Positions 1 through 11,210 of a stretch of 64,000 nucleotides of DNA are shown piece by piece; within the stretch, counting starts at the first letter, position 1, and each line of letters begins with the position of its first letter. The translations under genes and the position numbers were made by a program. The DNA comes from Phenylobacterium sp. (GTDB lineage Bacteria > Pseudomonadota > Alphaproteobacteria > Caulobacterales > Caulobacteraceae). The stretch spans positions 1 to 64,000 of the forward strand of contig NZ_JAUSLG010000047.1 in the NCBI RefSeq assembly GCF_030646615.1, in the 5' to 3' direction. The notes beneath the pieces were generated by a model. That model worked only from the letters and a program-made list of their open reading frames with translations. It was not told the origin of the DNA and ran no database searches.

Positions 1-2
1 GC

Positions 3-377
3 CTGGCCGACAAGCTGTTCGCCTTCGCCATTCCGAAGCTCTCCAAGCGCAAGGGCGAGAAGCCGGTGCGCGACAATCTCTATGAGGCCGGCGTCGACGG
101 GCGCTCGCGGACCGACGCCTATGGCGGCCGGCGCTTCAGCGTCTACACCCGCGCCCAGCAGCACCCCGGCCTGGTTCTCGGGGTGGGGGCGCTCGCCCTG
201 CTCGCCACCGCGGCCTATCTCGGCCGAGGGCCGATCGCCCGCAACGCCCGTCCCTTGGCCGCCAAGGTGGCGCGTCCTGTGGTCGCACGGGCGGCCATGC
301 GCCGTCCCCTGACCACGGCCAAACTCGCCGTGCGCCATCCCCGTAAGGCTTTGCGCCTGGCCGGCGCCCTTCGGTGA
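3..377 (+). CDS. Probable SDR-family oxidoreductase, C-terminal end (5' truncated by window edge)
   Basis: The reading frame is open from the first complete codon at position 3 to a TGA at 375-377, so the gene begins outside the window. The visible 124 residues hold a basic stretch, a DNLYEAG motif, one hydrophobic segment (HPGLVLGVGALALLATAAYLG) and a very Arg/Ala-rich tail. A 'P-x-DNL(F/Y)E' motif followed by a hydrophobic helix is typical of the tail of one class of short-chain dehydrogenases. The catalytic domain is not visible, so the family call is an inference. A GTG at 66 could be mistaken for a start, but coding continues upstream of it. Confidence 0.5.
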   Translation: MADKLFAFAIPKLSKRKGEKPVRDNLYEAGVDGRSRTDAYGGRRFSVYTRAQQHPGLVLGVGALALLATAAYLGRGPIARNARPLAAKVARPVVARAAMRRPLTTAKLAVRHPRKALRLAGALR

Positions 378-392
378 AGCGCTTGGACGGTG

Positions 393-406
393 GCCGTTAA
401 GCCTCG
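393..406 (+). promoter_or_regulatory. Candidate flagellar regulatory element upstream of fliI
   Basis: The 14-mer GCCGTTAAGCCTCG lies 74-87 nt upstream of the fliI start. The same 14-mer occurs on the minus strand at 11132-11145 upstream of fliF. It contains a TTAA core, as CtrA half-sites do, but no second TTAA stands at the canonical 7-nt spacing. Assignment to CtrA or FlbD is therefore inference only. Confidence 0.4.
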
Positions 407-479
407 GCGTTCACCAATCTTCACGAGAGATTAAGCCCGACCGGCGACCCTGGAGATCAGTGATTTCCGGGGGCCAACC

Positions 480-1817
480 TTGCGCAGTCTCGTCGCCGCC
501 GTCGAGCGTATCGATCCTCTGACCGTCTCGGGCCGTGTGGCCGCCGTGAACGGGCTTCTCATTGAGGCCCGGGGCGGGGTGACGCGTCTGGCGGTGGGCG
601 CCCGAGCCGAGATCGAACGCCGGGGCGATACGCCCCTGCCGGCCGAGGTGGTCGGCTTCCGCGACGCCCGCGCCCTGTTGATGCCCTTTGGCGCCGTCGA
701 GGGCGTTGCGCCCGGCGCCGAGATCCGCATCGAGCCCGGCGGCTCCACGGTTCGTCCCACCAAGGCCTGGCTTGGCCGCATCGTCGATGCGTTCGGCCAG
801 CCCATCGACGGCAAGGGCTCGCTGCCCCAGGGCCTGGCGGCCTATCCCCTCCGCGCCCCGCCGCCGCCGGCCCACGCCCGCGACCGGGTCGGCGCGCGCC
901 TGGACCTGGGCGTGCGGTCCATGAACGTCTTCACCACCTGCTGCCGCGGTCAGCGCCTCGGCGTCATCGCCGGCTCCGGCGTCGGCAAGTCGGTGCTGCT
1001 CTCCATGCTGGCCCGCAACGCCGATTGCGACGCCGTCGTCGTCGGGCTGATCGGCGAGCGGGGCCGGGAGGTCCGCGAATTCATCGAGGAGACCCTGGGC
1101 GAGGAGGGGCTCAAGCGCGCCATCGTCGTGGTCGCCACCTCCGACGAGCCGGCCCTGAAGCGCCGCCAGGCGGCCTATATGACGCTGGCCATCGCCGAAT
1201 ATCTCCGCGACCAGGATATGGAAGTCCTCTGCCTGATGGACTCCGTCACCCGCTTCGCCATGGCTCAGCGCGAGATCGGCCTGGCCGCCGGCGAGCCGCC
1301 GACCACCAAGGGTTATACCCCCACCGTCTTCACCGAGCTGCCCAAGCTTCTGGAGCGGGCCGGCCCAGGCCCCATCCGGCCGGACGGCACCCGGGCGGGT
1401 CCGATCACCGGGCTCTTCACCGTGCTGGTGGACGGGGACGACCATAACGAACCCATCGCCGACGCCGTGCGCGGGATCCTGGACGGCCACATCGTCATGG
1501 AGCGCGCCATCGCCGAGCGCGGCCGCTTCCCGGCCATCAATGTGCTGAAGTCCATCAGCCGGACCATGCCCGGCTGTCACCAGCCGCATGAGCGCCAGAT
1601 CGTCACCACCGCGCGCCAGACCCTTTCGGCCTACGCCAATATGGAAGAGCTGATCCGTATCGGCGCCTATCGGCCAGGCTCCGATCCGCAGGTGGACATG
1701 GCCATCGCCCTCAATCCCGCCCTCGAGGCCTTTCTCGGCCAGGACAAGGACGAGACCACCAGCCTCGATGACTCCTTCGCGGCCCTGGCGCACATTCTGG
1801 AAGGCGCCGCCGCATGA
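480..1817 (+). CDS. fliI: Flagellar type III export ATPase FliI
   Basis: FliI is the cytoplasmic F1-beta-like ATPase that energises docking and unloading of flagellar export substrates. The 445-residue length fits the family. A Walker A motif GSGVGKS is at about residues 165-171. Downstream come the [34 protein letters not shown] and [20 protein letters not shown] blocks that are diagnostic of FliI/F-type ATPases. The start is a TTG at 480, because no better in-frame ATG precedes the conserved N-terminal beta-barrel. The stop overlaps the fliJ start (ATGA), which shows translational coupling to its export partner. Confidence 0.95.
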   Translation: MRSLVAAVERIDPLTVSGRVAAVNGLLIEARGGVTRLAVGARAEIERRGDTPLPAEVVGFRDARALLMPFGAVEGVAPGAEIRIEPGGSTVRPTKAWLGRIVDAFGQPIDGKGSLPQGLAAYPLRAPPPPAHARDRVGARLDLGVRSMNVFTTCCRGQRLGVIAGSGVGKSVLLSMLARNADCDAVVVGLIGERGREVREFIEETLGEEGLKRAIVVVATSDEPALKRRQAAYMTLAIAEYLRDQDMEVLCLMDSVTRFAMAQREIGLAAGEPPTTKGYTPTVFTELPKLLERAGPGPIRPDGTRAGPITGLFTVLVDGDDHNEPIADAVRGILDGHIVMERAIAERGRFPAINVLKSISRTMPGCHQPHERQIVTTARQTLSAYANMEELIRIGAYRPGSDPQVDMAIALNPALEAFLGQDKDETTSLDDSFAALAHILEGAAA

Positions 1818-2227
1818 GTTGGGCCCAGTCCCTCGTCAAGCTGTCGACCTATGAGGTCGAGGTGCTGCAGAAGCGGATGGGCGAGATCGCCCAGCGCCGC
1901 CACGACGCCGAGATGCGCCTGCTGATGCTGGAGGCCGAGGGCGAGGCCGAGGCCGCCAACGCCCGGGCCAGCGCCGAGGCCGGCATGTATCACATCGGCT
2001 TCCAGGAGGGCCTCCGCGCCCGCCGCGCCGCCATCCTGGCCGAGCTCGCCGCCCTGGCCCTGGAGGAGCAGGGCGCCCGCGACGCGCTCAACGGCGCCTT
2101 CGAAGAGCAGAAGAAGTACGAGCAGGTGGCCGAGGATATCCGGCTGACGCGCCTGCGTGATCTGGCCCGCCGGGACTCAGCCGTCATGGACGAGATGGGC
2201 CTGCGCCGGGCCGCGGGCGGGCGGTGA
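1814..2227 (+). CDS. fliJ: Flagellar export protein FliJ
   Basis: FliJ is the small coiled-coil stalk that sits in the FliI hexamer and contacts FlhA to promote export. The 137-residue product is highly charged and helical throughout ([22 protein letters not shown]..., long Glu/Arg/Ala heptads), and has no membrane segment. Identification rests on size, coiled-coil character and position immediately after fliI with a 4-bp ATGA overlap. Sequence conservation in FliJ is low, so the call depends partly on context. Its own stop overlaps the GTG start of the xylanase gene that follows. Confidence 0.85.
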   Translation: MSWAQSLVKLSTYEVEVLQKRMGEIAQRRHDAEMRLLMLEAEGEAEAANARASAEAGMYHIGFQEGLRARRAAILAELAALALEEQGARDALNGAFEEQKKYEQVAEDIRLTRLRDLARRDSAVMDEMGLRRAAGGR

Positions 2228-3297
2228 TCCTGCCGTCCTCCCTCTATGGCTTCAGCCGGCGGGGCTTTCTGGGCTCGGCCCTGGCGCTCGGCGCCTGCCA
2301 GCCGGCGGCCCAGTCGCAGACGCCGGTCACCAACCTGCCGCCGCTGAAATCCATCGCGCCCTTTCCCGTCGGAACCGCCGTCCAGGCGATGCATCTGAAC
2401 GACCCGGCGCTGGCCCGGCTGATCGCCGCCCAGGCCTCCCAGCTCACGCCCGAGTGGGAGATGAAGATGGAGTACATCGTCCGCGACGACGGGACCTTCC
2501 GCTTCGAGGCGCCGGACGCCATCGCCGCCTTTGCGCGGAACAACGGGCTGGGGCTCTTCGGCCACACCCTGGTCTGGTACGCCCAGACCTCCCCGGCCTT
2601 CGAGCGGCTGGACGAGGGCCGGGTGAGCTTCGCCCAGGCCTATCGCAACTATATCCACGCCGTGGTCGGCCGCTATCGTGGTCAGGCCGTGGGCTGGGAC
2701 GTGGTCAATGAGGCTGTGGCCGAGGACGGCGAGGGCTGGCGCGACAGCCTGTGGAGCCAGCGGCTGGGCGCCTTCGACCACATGGTGCTGGCCTTCCAGA
2801 ACGCCCGGGAGGCCGATCCCAATGCGCGGCTGTTCCTGAACGACTACAATCTCGAATGGATACCGAAGAAGCGCGCCACCTTCCTGCGGCTGGTGGAGCG
2901 GCTGCTGGCGGCGGGCGCGCCGATCGACGGGGTCGGGACCCAGACCCATGTGTCCGCCGACCAGGCCCCGGGCGAGATCGCGCGCACGGTGGCCGAGCTC
3001 GCCCAGTTCGGCCTGCTGGTGCACGTCTCGGAGTTCGATGTTTCGATCAGCCGGGCCCAGGGTCTGATCCCCCACCGGGCCGATCTGGAGCGCCGTCAGG
3101 CCGCGCTCTACGCCGAGGCCGCCGAGGCCTTCATGGCCCTGCCGCCGCAGCAGCGTTTCGCCTTCAGTTTCTGGGGGCTGCGCGACAGCGAGTCCTGGCT
3201 CAAGCGCGAGGACGCCGGGGACACGCCGCTGCCGTTCACAGCCTCGGGGGAACCGAAGCCGGCGGCCGCAGCCTGGGCGCAGCAGATCGGCGTCTGA
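2224..3297 (+). CDS. GH10 endo-1,4-beta-xylanase, Tat-exported probable lipoprotein
   Basis: This is a glycoside hydrolase family 10 catalytic module that would cleave internal beta-1,4 bonds of xylan. The N-terminus carries a twin-Arg signal (SRRGFLG) followed by a lipobox-like LGAC with Cys25, so the enzyme is probably exported folded and lipid-anchored. Active-site motifs are intact: the acid/base Glu163 in WDVVNEA and the nucleophile Glu270 in HVSEFDV. GTQTHVS and a late FSFWGLRD are also present. There are 357 residues and no carbohydrate-binding module. The GTG start overlaps the fliJ stop (GTGA), giving an unexpected coupling to a flagellar gene. Confidence 0.9.
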   Translation: MILPSSLYGFSRRGFLGSALALGACQPAAQSQTPVTNLPPLKSIAPFPVGTAVQAMHLNDPALARLIAAQASQLTPEWEMKMEYIVRDDGTFRFEAPDAIAAFARNNGLGLFGHTLVWYAQTSPAFERLDEGRVSFAQAYRNYIHAVVGRYRGQAVGWDVVNEAVAEDGEGWRDSLWSQRLGAFDHMVLAFQNAREADPNARLFLNDYNLEWIPKKRATFLRLVERLLAAGAPIDGVGTQTHVSADQAPGEIARTVAELAQFGLLVHVSEFDVSISRAQGLIPHRADLERRQAALYAEAAEAFMALPPQQRFAFSFWGLRDSESWLKREDAGDTPLPFTASGEPKPAAAAWAQQIGV

Positions 3298-3317
3298 CCC
3301 GAAGCCTGCCGAGCTTT

Positions 3318-3713
3318 TTACATTCCTGGCTGGGGCGGACGCGGCGGGCTCGGGCGGGCCGGAGCGGCCCGTTCGGCGTCGGCCTGCTGGCGCAGCACAT
3401 GCAGGTCATCGCTCAGGCGGAAGATGGCCACATAGAATTCGCAGAACGAGCGCCACAGCAGCACCAGGGCGCCCACTACCAGCAGCCCGGCCACCAGGAC
3501 CGGGATGGCCAGCATCAGGCCCATGACGCTGTCTTCGCGCAGGGCCACGCCCACGGCCGCGCCGATCGTGCCGAAAGCGCCCAGGGCGATGACGCCCAGG
3601 CCCGCCCAATAGATCAGGTGGATGACCGTATTGGTCATCAGCCGGTCGAAGGTGAGGAGGTCCCAGAACAGGGATGCGCCGGCGCCGCGCTTCGATCGGG
3701 ATTTGCTGGCCAT
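3318..3713 (-). CDS. DUF4282-type small integral membrane protein
   Basis: The 131-residue product has a short basic N-terminus, then FWDLLTFDRLMTN. It continues with two or three hydrophobic spans (about 28-55 and 65-90), an amphipathic WRSFCEFYVAIFRLSDDL segment and a Pro-rich tail. This pattern matches the DUF4282 family of bacterial membrane proteins, whose function is unknown. It is convergent with the xylanase gene (20 bp gap) and co-directional with, but 111 bp downstream of, flhA. It may be read through from the flagellar operon, but nothing ties it to motility. Confidence 0.65.
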   Translation of the reverse strand: MASKSRSKRGAGASLFWDLLTFDRLMTNTVIHLIYWAGLGVIALGAFGTIGAAVGVALREDSVMGLMLAIPVLVAGLLVVGALVLLWRSFCEFYVAIFRLSDDLHVLRQQADAERAAPARPSPPRPPQPGM

Positions 3714-3824
3714 TCGTCATCCACGCATTTCAGGACTTGATCGCGTCCCGGCGGCAAACCGCTACCAGCCGAAGGCGTTCCCGGCAACTTTGGAAAAGCG
3801 CCGCCGTGGCGCTGGGGTCGCGTC

Positions 3825-5911
3825 TCAGATGGTGCCGAGGGTTTTAAGACGGGCGCGGGGGTGGACCTCGTTCTGGCTCATCACCGGGGTCTGGCCGCGG
3901 AAGCGCTCGATGATCGAGCGCACATAGGGCCGGATGGCGGGGCTGGTGAGCAGGACCGGCGACTCCCCCGACAGCGCGGCCCGTTCGAAGACCTCGCGGA
4001 CCCCGCGGATGAATTCCTGCAGACGGGACGGCGCCAGGGCGAGCTGCTTTTCCTCGCCAGGCCCGATCAGGGCGTCGCTGAAGGCGTTTTCCCATTCCGG
4101 CGACAAGGTGACGATGGGCAGGGCGCCGTCGTCACCGCGATAGGCGTAGGAGAGCTGGCGGGCCAGCCGGCCGCGCACCTGCTCCACCAGCATGGCCACG
4201 GAGTTGGTGTGCGGGCGGCCTCGCCGATGCCCTCCAGGATGGCCGGCAGGTCGCGGATCGAGACCCGCTCGCGCAATAGGGCCTGCAACACCCGTTGGAC
4301 GGTGGTGGCGGTGACGGTGGCCGGGATCAGGTCGTCCACCAGCTTCTTCTGCTCGGCCGGCAGGTCCTTCAGCATCTTCTGCAGCTCCGCATAGGAGAGC
4401 AGGTCGGGCATGTTTTCCTTCAGGATCTCGGTCAGGTGCGTGGTCAGCACCGTGGCCGGATCGACGATGGTGTAGCCGCGGAAGGTGGCCTCCTCGCGCA
4501 GGCCGTCGTCGATCCAGGTGGCGGGCAGGCCAAAGGCCGGCTCGCGCATGTGCTCGCCGGGGATCTCCACCTGGCCGCCGCGGGGGTCCATGGCCATCAG
4601 CGAGCCCAGGCGCACCTCGCCCTCGCCGGCCTCCAGCTCCTTGATGCGGATGCAGTAGCCCTGGGAGGGGAGCCGCATGTTGTCGAGGATGCGGACCGAG
4701 GGCATGACGAAGCCATATTCCGAGGCCAGCGTCCGGCGCAGGGCGCGGATCTGGTCGGTCAGGCGCCGGCCCTCCAGATCGTTGATCAGGGGCAAGAGGC
4801 CATAGCCCAGCTCGATCTTGATCTCGTCAATCGCGAGACTCTCGCTGATCGGCTCTTCCTGGGGCTCGGTCGCCTGCTCCATCACAGGCTGAGGCTCAGG
4901 CTCCAGGGATTTCCGGCCTCGGTAGTAGGCGAGCGCGCCGGCCGCGATGGCCACGGCGGCGAAGGGCAGGACCGGCATGCCCGGGATCACCGCCAGCACG
5001 CCGGATGAGGCGGCCACCATGCCGAGCCCCACGGGATTCATGGCCAGCTGGGCCACCAGGGCCTTGTCGGCCGAGCCCTCGACCCCAGCCTTGGAGACCA
5101 GAAAGCCCGCGGCGATGGAGATGATCAGGGCCGGGATCTGGCTGACCAGGCCATCGCCGATGGTCATGATCGTATAGGAGGCCGCCGCTTGGCCGACGGG
5201 CATCCCATGCTGCAGCACGCCGATCAGGATGCCGCCAAGGATGTTCACGGCCACGATGATCAGGCCGGCGATGGCGTCGCCGCGGACGAACTTCGAGGCG
5301 CCGTCCATGGCCCCGAAGAAGGTGGACTCCTGCTCCAGCTCCTTACGCCGGCGCTTGGCTTCGACCTCGTCGATCATGCCGGCCGAGAGGTCGGCGTCGA
5401 TGGCCATCTGCTTGCCGGGCATGGCGTCGAGGGTGAAGCGGGCCGCCACCTCGGCGATCCGGCCCGACCCCTTGCTGATGACCACGAAGTTCACGATCAC
5501 CAGGATCATGAAGACGATCACCCCGATGACGAAGTTGCCCCCCATCATCAGGTTGCCGAAGCCCTCGATGATCTTGCCGGCGCCCTCCGTGCCCTCATGG
5601 CCGTGGCCGAGGATCAGGCGGGTGGAGCCGATGTTCAGCCCCAGGCGATAAAGGGTGGTGACCAGCAGCACGGTCGGAAAGGCGCTGAACTCCAGCGGCT
5701 TCTTGATCAGCAGCGAGGTCATCAGGATCAGGACCGAGCTGGTGATCGACAGCACCAGCAGGGCGTCAAGCAGTATTGCCGGGATCGGCAGGATGAGCAG
5801 GACAATGATGCTGACGGCGCCCAGCGCCAGGGCCACTTCCCCACGGGCCAGCCAGCCCAGCACGTCGCGGGCGGTGGGCGCCGGGGCGCGGGCGCCGGGA
5901 ATGTCGGCCAT
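3825..5911 (-). pseudogene. flhA: flhA, flagellar export gate protein, interrupted by a frameshift
   Basis: FlhA forms the nonameric export gate of the flagellar type III apparatus. The N-terminal frame (5911 down to about 4211, about 567 codons) has the multi-span membrane domain (from LALGAVSIIVLLILPIPAILLDALLV) and the conserved FHIPEP-region equivalent (RFTLDAMPGKQMAIDADLSAG). The C-terminal frame begins near 4208 and encodes NSVAMLVEQVRGRLARQLSY... to the natural end at 3825. The two parts together give about 695 residues, the normal family length. Around 4208-4211 one nucleotide is missing relative to the continuous frame; adding one C would restore ...EAARHTNSVAML. The cause is either a real mutation or a sequencing/assembly error. 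It is the last gene of the fliF operon. Confidence 0.9.
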
Positions 5912-5940
5912 CAGCGGTTCTCTTTACTCAGGCGCGCGGC

Positions 5941-7311
<1,371 letters not shown>

Positions 7312-7340
7312 GTTCAAATCTCCTTACGCGTCAGGCCGCC

Positions 7341-7679
7341 CTAGGCCTGCGTGTCGCCGTCCTTGATGATTTCAGTCATGGTCACGCCCAGGCGTTCGTC
7401 GACGATGACGACCTCGCCCCGGGCCACCAGGCGGTTGTTCACATAGATGTCGATGGCCTCGCCGACCTTGCGGTCCAGCTCCAGCACGCTGCCCGAAGAC
7501 AGCTGCAGCAGCTGGGCGACCGACATCTGCGCCCGCCCCAGAACCGCCGAGATGCTGACGGGCACGTCGAAGACCGGCGCCAGATCGCTGGCCGCCTTTT
7601 CCTCAACCTCGTGCCCGAAGTCGGGCAGGGCCTGGTCGCCCGGCCCCAGCTCTTCGAGTTTCAGTTCATGATCCGACAT
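7341..7679 (-). CDS. fliN: Flagellar motor switch protein FliN
   Basis: FliN is a C-ring component that, with FliG and FliM, sets the direction of rotation and binds FliH to recruit export cargo. The 112-residue protein has the SpoA domain: VFDVPVSISAVLGRAQMSVAQLLQLSSGSVLELDRKVGEAIDIYVNNRLVARGEVVIVDERLGVTMTEI. The start ATG at 7679 is the only one upstream of the conserved domain. It lies between fliH and flbD in the fliF operon. No anomalies are visible. Confidence 0.95.
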   Translation of the reverse strand: MSDHELKLEELGPGDQALPDFGHEVEEKAASDLAPVFDVPVSISAVLGRAQMSVAQLLQLSSGSVLELDRKVGEAIDIYVNNRLVARGEVVIVDERLGVTMTEIIKDGDTQA

Positions 7680-7698
7680 GACTTAGTCCTTTCTCCGG

Positions 7699-8349
7699 TC
7701 AGGCGTCGCCGCCGGGAATGAGGGGTTCGGCGTGCAGGCCCTCCGACGCCAGGGCCGCATGCAGCGCCTCGGCCACCCTCTGGGCCGCCGCGGCGGGATC
7801 GAAGCGGGCGGCGCCGTCGCCGAAGTCGAGGCCGAAGGCGGCCGGCGCTGCGCCAGGATCGGTGCGCACCTGGATCTGACCGGCGAAGCCGATGGATTGC
7901 GCCGCCTGCGCCAGCAGGGGTTCGAGGCCATCGGCCAGGGCCGGCGACACCGTCACCACAAGGCGCGGGACGCTTTCGATTTCCCGGGCCAGGGAGTCCA
8001 GCGCCGCCTGCAGCGGCGCGCGGGGAAAGGCGTCGAGGGCTGCATCCGCAATGGCCTGGCCGCAGGCCAGGGCCAGTTCGGCCGATCCGACCCGATGGTC
8101 GTGGGCCACCTCGGCCAGGCGGGGCAGGGCCGCCTGGCAGGCCTGGGCCAGATGGGCCAGGGCCTGGGCCTGCTGGGCTTCCACCCGGGCCATGGCGGCG
8201 CGCTCGCCCTCGGCATAGGCCTGGGCGCGGATGGCCTCGACCTCTTCCAGGGGATAGATGCGCTTGGGCCGAGCCGAGGCCTGGGCCACGGCGCCGGCGT
8301 CATCGAAGACCGTGTCGAAGTCGAATTTGCGGGGGGTCGGGCTGGTCAT
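7699..8349 (-). CDS. fliH: Flagellar assembly protein FliH (FlbE type)
   Basis: FliH holds the FliI ATPase at the C-ring and regulates it. The 216-residue protein has a variable N-terminus, a helical Ala/Gln/Glu-rich middle ([28 protein letters not shown]) and a C-terminal domain with the [17 protein letters not shown] block. In Caulobacter the protein in this operon position is called FlbE. Identification relies on the coiled-coil pattern and on its place between fliG and fliN. The ATG shares one base with the fliG stop (TGATG). Confidence 0.85.
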   Translation of the reverse strand: MTSPTPRKFDFDTVFDDAGAVAQASARPKRIYPLEEVEAIRAQAYAEGERAAMARVEAQQAQALAHLAQACQAALPRLAEVAHDHRVGSAELALACGQAIADAALDAFPRAPLQAALDSLAREIESVPRLVVTVSPALADGLEPLLAQAAQSIGFAGQIQVRTDPGAAPAAFGLDFGDGAARFDPAAAAQRVAEALHAALASEGLHAEPLIPGGDA

Positions 8350-9392
8350 CAGTAGATCAGCTCGTCATCGCCGCCGGCGCCGGCCAGCATGATCTCGCCC
8401 TTGGCGGCCAGGTCCTTGGCCACCTGGACCATCTTCATCTGCGCCTGATCGACATCCTTCAGGCGGACCGGGCCCATGCCCTCCATGTCCTCGCGCATGA
8501 TCTTGGCCGCGCGTTCGGACATGTTGGAGAAGAACATCTCGCGCAGGGCGTCGGACGCGCCCTTGAGCGCCAGGCCGAGCTGATCCTTCTCGACGCCGCG
8601 CAACAGGGTCTGAACCCCGCCGGGATCGAGCTTGGACAGGTCTTCGAAGACGAACATCAGGGCGCGGATGCGCTCGGCGCTCTCACGGTTGCGCTCCTCC
8701 AGCGCGGCCATGAAGCGCGACTCCGTCTGGCGGTCGAAGGAGTTGAAGATGTCGGCCATCCTCTCGTGGCTGTCGCGCTTGGAGGTGCGCGCCAGGTTGG
8801 ACATGAACTCCGTCCGCAGGGTCTGCTCGATCTTGTCGAGGATCTCGCGCTGCACGGGCTCCATGCGCAGCATGCGGGTGACGCATTCCAGGGCGAAGTC
8901 CTCGGGCAGGGCCGCCAGGACCCGGGCGGCGTGCTCGCCCTTCACCTTGGACAGGATGACGGCGACGGTCTGCGGGTATTCGTTCTTCAAATAGTTGGCG
9001 AGGACGGCCTCGTTCACATTGCCGAGCTTGTCCCACATGGTCCGACCCGCCGGACCGCGGATCTCCTCCATCAGGGCCTCGACCTTGTCGGAGGGCAGGA
9101 AGGCCTGGAGCAGCTTCTGGGTCTGTTCGAACGAGCCCATGATGGTGCCGGCGCCGGACATGCCCGACACGAACTCCACCAGCAGGGATTCCACCACATT
9201 GGCCGCCACGGTGCCGAGGCTGGCCATGGCCTGGGAGACCTCCTTGATCTCCTCCTCGTCCAGGTTCTGCCAGATGGTGGCGTGGTCTTCGCCGAGCGCC
9301 AGCAGGACCACGGCGGCCTTTTCCGGCCCGGTCAGCTGGGCCGTGTCGGTGATGGACTTGCTCCGGCCGCCGCCACGCACCACGAGACTCAT
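8349..9392 (-). CDS. fliG: Flagellar motor switch protein FliG
   Basis: FliG is the rotor protein of the C-ring that interacts with stator MotA and sits on the FliF MS ring. The 347 residues show the N-terminal [36 protein letters not shown] and the middle [27 protein letters not shown]. The C-terminal charged ridge is also present ([39 protein letters not shown] ... [29 protein letters not shown]), all hallmarks of FliG. The start overlaps the fliF stop (ATGA). Confidence 0.97.
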   Translation of the reverse strand: MSLVVRGGGRSKSITDTAQLTGPEKAAVVLLALGEDHATIWQNLDEEEIKEVSQAMASLGTVAANVVESLLVEFVSGMSGAGTIMGSFEQTQKLLQAFLPSDKVEALMEEIRGPAGRTMWDKLGNVNEAVLANYLKNEYPQTVAVILSKVKGEHAARVLAALPEDFALECVTRMLRMEPVQREILDKIEQTLRTEFMSNLARTSKRDSHERMADIFNSFDRQTESRFMAALEERNRESAERIRALMFVFEDLSKLDPGGVQTLLRGVEKDQLGLALKGASDALREMFFSNMSERAAKIMREDMEGMGPVRLKDVDQAQMKMVQVAKDLAAKGEIMLAGAGGDDELIY

Positions 9393-11026
9393 GCGGATTC
9401 GTGCAGCCAGCTACGCAGGATCGAAACCGACTGCTCCGGATGGGTTTCGACAAAGTCGGCGACCCGCTTCACGGAGGAGGCCTTCACCTGGCCCTCGATG
9501 CGGGCGATGTCGATCTTCTGCTCCAGCTCGCCGGGACCGGCCAGGGCCAGGGGCTGTCCGGTCTCGGGATCGACCCCCAACTGGACGGTCTGGCCATCCG
9601 GGGTGGTGGTGACCACGCGGGTGATGGTCTGCATTGGCAGGCCGCCTGAGCCGCCCCCCGCATTCTTGAGCAGCGGGCGGACCACGAAGAAGACAATCAG
9701 CAGGGCGACAATCGCCAGGATGGCCAGCTCGATCGCCCGCATGATGTCGTTCTTGTCGAAATCAGTGAGCGGATTGGACGCCTCGACCCCGCCCAGCTCG
9801 GCGGGGGCGTCGAAGGGCATATTGACCACGGTCACCTGGTCGCCGCGCTCTTCATTATAGCCGACGGCGGTGCGGACCAGCTGCTCGATGCGGGCCATCT
9901 CCTCTTCGCTGCGCGCGGCGTACTCGCCGGGCGCGCCGTCCGCGCCCACCGGGCGGACGCCGTCGACCGCCACGGCCACGGACAGGCGCTGGACCTTCCC
10001 GGGTTCATTGACCTCGGTGCGGACGGTCTTGGAGATTTCGTAGTTGGTGGTGGATTCCGTCCGGCCGCTGGCTGAGGCCAGGGCGCCGGCCTCGGGTCCG
10101 CCCAGGCCCCCGGGGATGTTGGCGTCGGCGGTCACCATCCCGTTGTTGTTGGCCTCGTTCTCGTTGGCGCTCTCCTCGACCGTCTGCTCGGAGCGGACCA
10201 CCTGACCGTCGGGGTCGTAGGTCTCCTCCTGCAGGGTGACCCGCGCCAGATCGAGTTCGGCGGTGACGTTCACCCGCGCCTTGCCGGGGCCGACGACGCT
10301 TTCCACCAGGGCCTTGACAGTCTTGGCGATGCGCTGCTCGACCTCGCCCTTGCGGCTGTCGGCCATTTCGCCCGCGAAGCTCTCGCCGCCGGCCGACAGG
10401 GTCTTGCCGTGCTGATCGACGACGGTGACCCGGGCGGGCGTCATGCGCGGCACGGCGCCGGCCACCAGGTTCTGGACGGCGCGCACCTGTTCCGGGGTTG
10501 GCGCGCGGCCGCCGACGCCCATGGTGATCGAGGCCGAGGGCTCCTCGGCGGCCTCTTCAAACAGTTGGCGCTTGGGCAGGACCAGATGGACGCGGGCCGA
10601 GGTGACCCCGTCCAGGCTACGGATGGTGCGGGCCAGCTCGCCTTCCAGGGCGCGCTGGCGGTTCAGCTGCTGGACGAAGTCGGTCTGGCCCAGGGCGTTG
10701 GAGTTGTCGAAGATCTCATAGCCCACAGAGCCCGCGGTCGGCAGGCCCTGGCTCGACAGCAAGAGCCGGGTGGAGGCCACTTCGTCGCGGTTGACCAGAA
10801 TGGTCGAACCATCGCCCTTGACCTCATACTTCACCCCGGCCTGTTCGAGGGCCTGGGTGATGGAGCCCGCCTCGCGCATGTCCAGATTGGAATAGAGCAG
10901 GGCCTTGGGCTGGCCCAGATTCATGGTCAGGGCGATCAGGGCTGCGGCCACGCCCGCGCCGATGCCGAGGATGGCCGCCAGACGGCCGATCCCGAATCTC
11001 TGCAGGGCCCCAACAAACTGGTTCAA
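9389..11026 (-). CDS. fliF: Flagellar MS-ring protein FliF
   Basis: FliF builds the MS ring in the inner membrane, the base on which the rotor and export gate assemble. The 545-residue protein has an N-terminal TM helix ([17 protein letters not shown]) and YscJ-like ring-building motifs ([70 protein letters not shown]). A second TM helix is near residue 440 ([16 protein letters not shown]), and the cytoplasmic C-tail that binds FliG follows. The start is a TTG at 11026. It heads the fliF-fliG-fliH-fliN-flbD-flhA operon. Confidence 0.96.
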   Translation of the reverse strand: MNQFVGALQRFGIGRLAAILGIGAGVAAALIALTMNLGQPKALLYSNLDMREAGSITQALEQAGVKYEVKGDGSTILVNRDEVASTRLLLSSQGLPTAGSVGYEIFDNSNALGQTDFVQQLNRQRALEGELARTIRSLDGVTSARVHLVLPKRQLFEEAAEEPSASITMGVGGRAPTPEQVRAVQNLVAGAVPRMTPARVTVVDQHGKTLSAGGESFAGEMADSRKGEVEQRIAKTVKALVESVVGPGKARVNVTAELDLARVTLQEETYDPDGQVVRSEQTVEESANENEANNNGMVTADANIPGGLGGPEAGALASASGRTESTTNYEISKTVRTEVNEPGKVQRLSVAVAVDGVRPVGADGAPGEYAARSEEEMARIEQLVRTAVGYNEERGDQVTVVNMPFDAPAELGGVEASNPLTDFDKNDIMRAIELAILAIVALLIVFFVVRPLLKNAGGGSGGLPMQTITRVVTTTPDGQTVQLGVDPETGQPLALAGPGELEQKIDIARIEGQVKASSVKRVADFVETHPEQSVSILRSWLHESA

Positions 11027-11087
11027 GGCGCGTCCAACCCCAAAACGGTGCGGAGGGCGCCCAAACTGCGCCGCCCGCTAGGCAGGA

Positions 11088-11145
11088 TTTACCCAGTTGA
11101 TGGTAAACGCGGCGTTTAAGAGTGCGGCTTGCGAGGCTTAACGGC
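11088..11145 (-). promoter_or_regulatory. Upstream regulatory region of the fliF operon with nested inverted repeats
   Basis: Three elements lie 62-119 nt upstream of the fliF start. One inverted repeat is TTTACC (11088-11093) and GGTAAA (11102-11107), with an 8-nt spacer. A second, overlapping one is TAAACGC-G-GCGTTTA (11104-11118). The third is the minus-strand 14-mer GCCGTTAAGCCTCG (11132-11145), also found upstream of fliI. Caulobacter fliF promoters bind CtrA and FlbD; which factor would bind here is inferred and not shown. Confidence 0.45.
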
Positions 11146-11180
11146 GAGAAAGACGGCGGGACGCGATGTCGCACCCGCCG

Positions 11181-11210
11181 CCGGTTTCCACCTATCGGAA
11201 CGCGCTCTAG
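11181..11210 (-). repeat. Partial copy of a double-hairpin intergenic repeat
   Basis: The string from CCGGTTTCCACC to TATCGGAACGCGCTCTAG matches the distal half of the longer elements at 25395-25499 and 47711-47825. Here only the loop and the right arm of the second hairpin remain, and the copy supplies the stop codon (CTA complement at 11207-11209) of the serine hydrolase gene. Confidence 0.75.

Noticed and set aside
411-1793. 460-residue minus-strand ORF opposite fliI
   Set aside because: It lies fully antisense to a clear fliI gene, has low-complexity Gly/Ala/His/Asp composition and no family motif; it is a shadow of GC-rich codon use.
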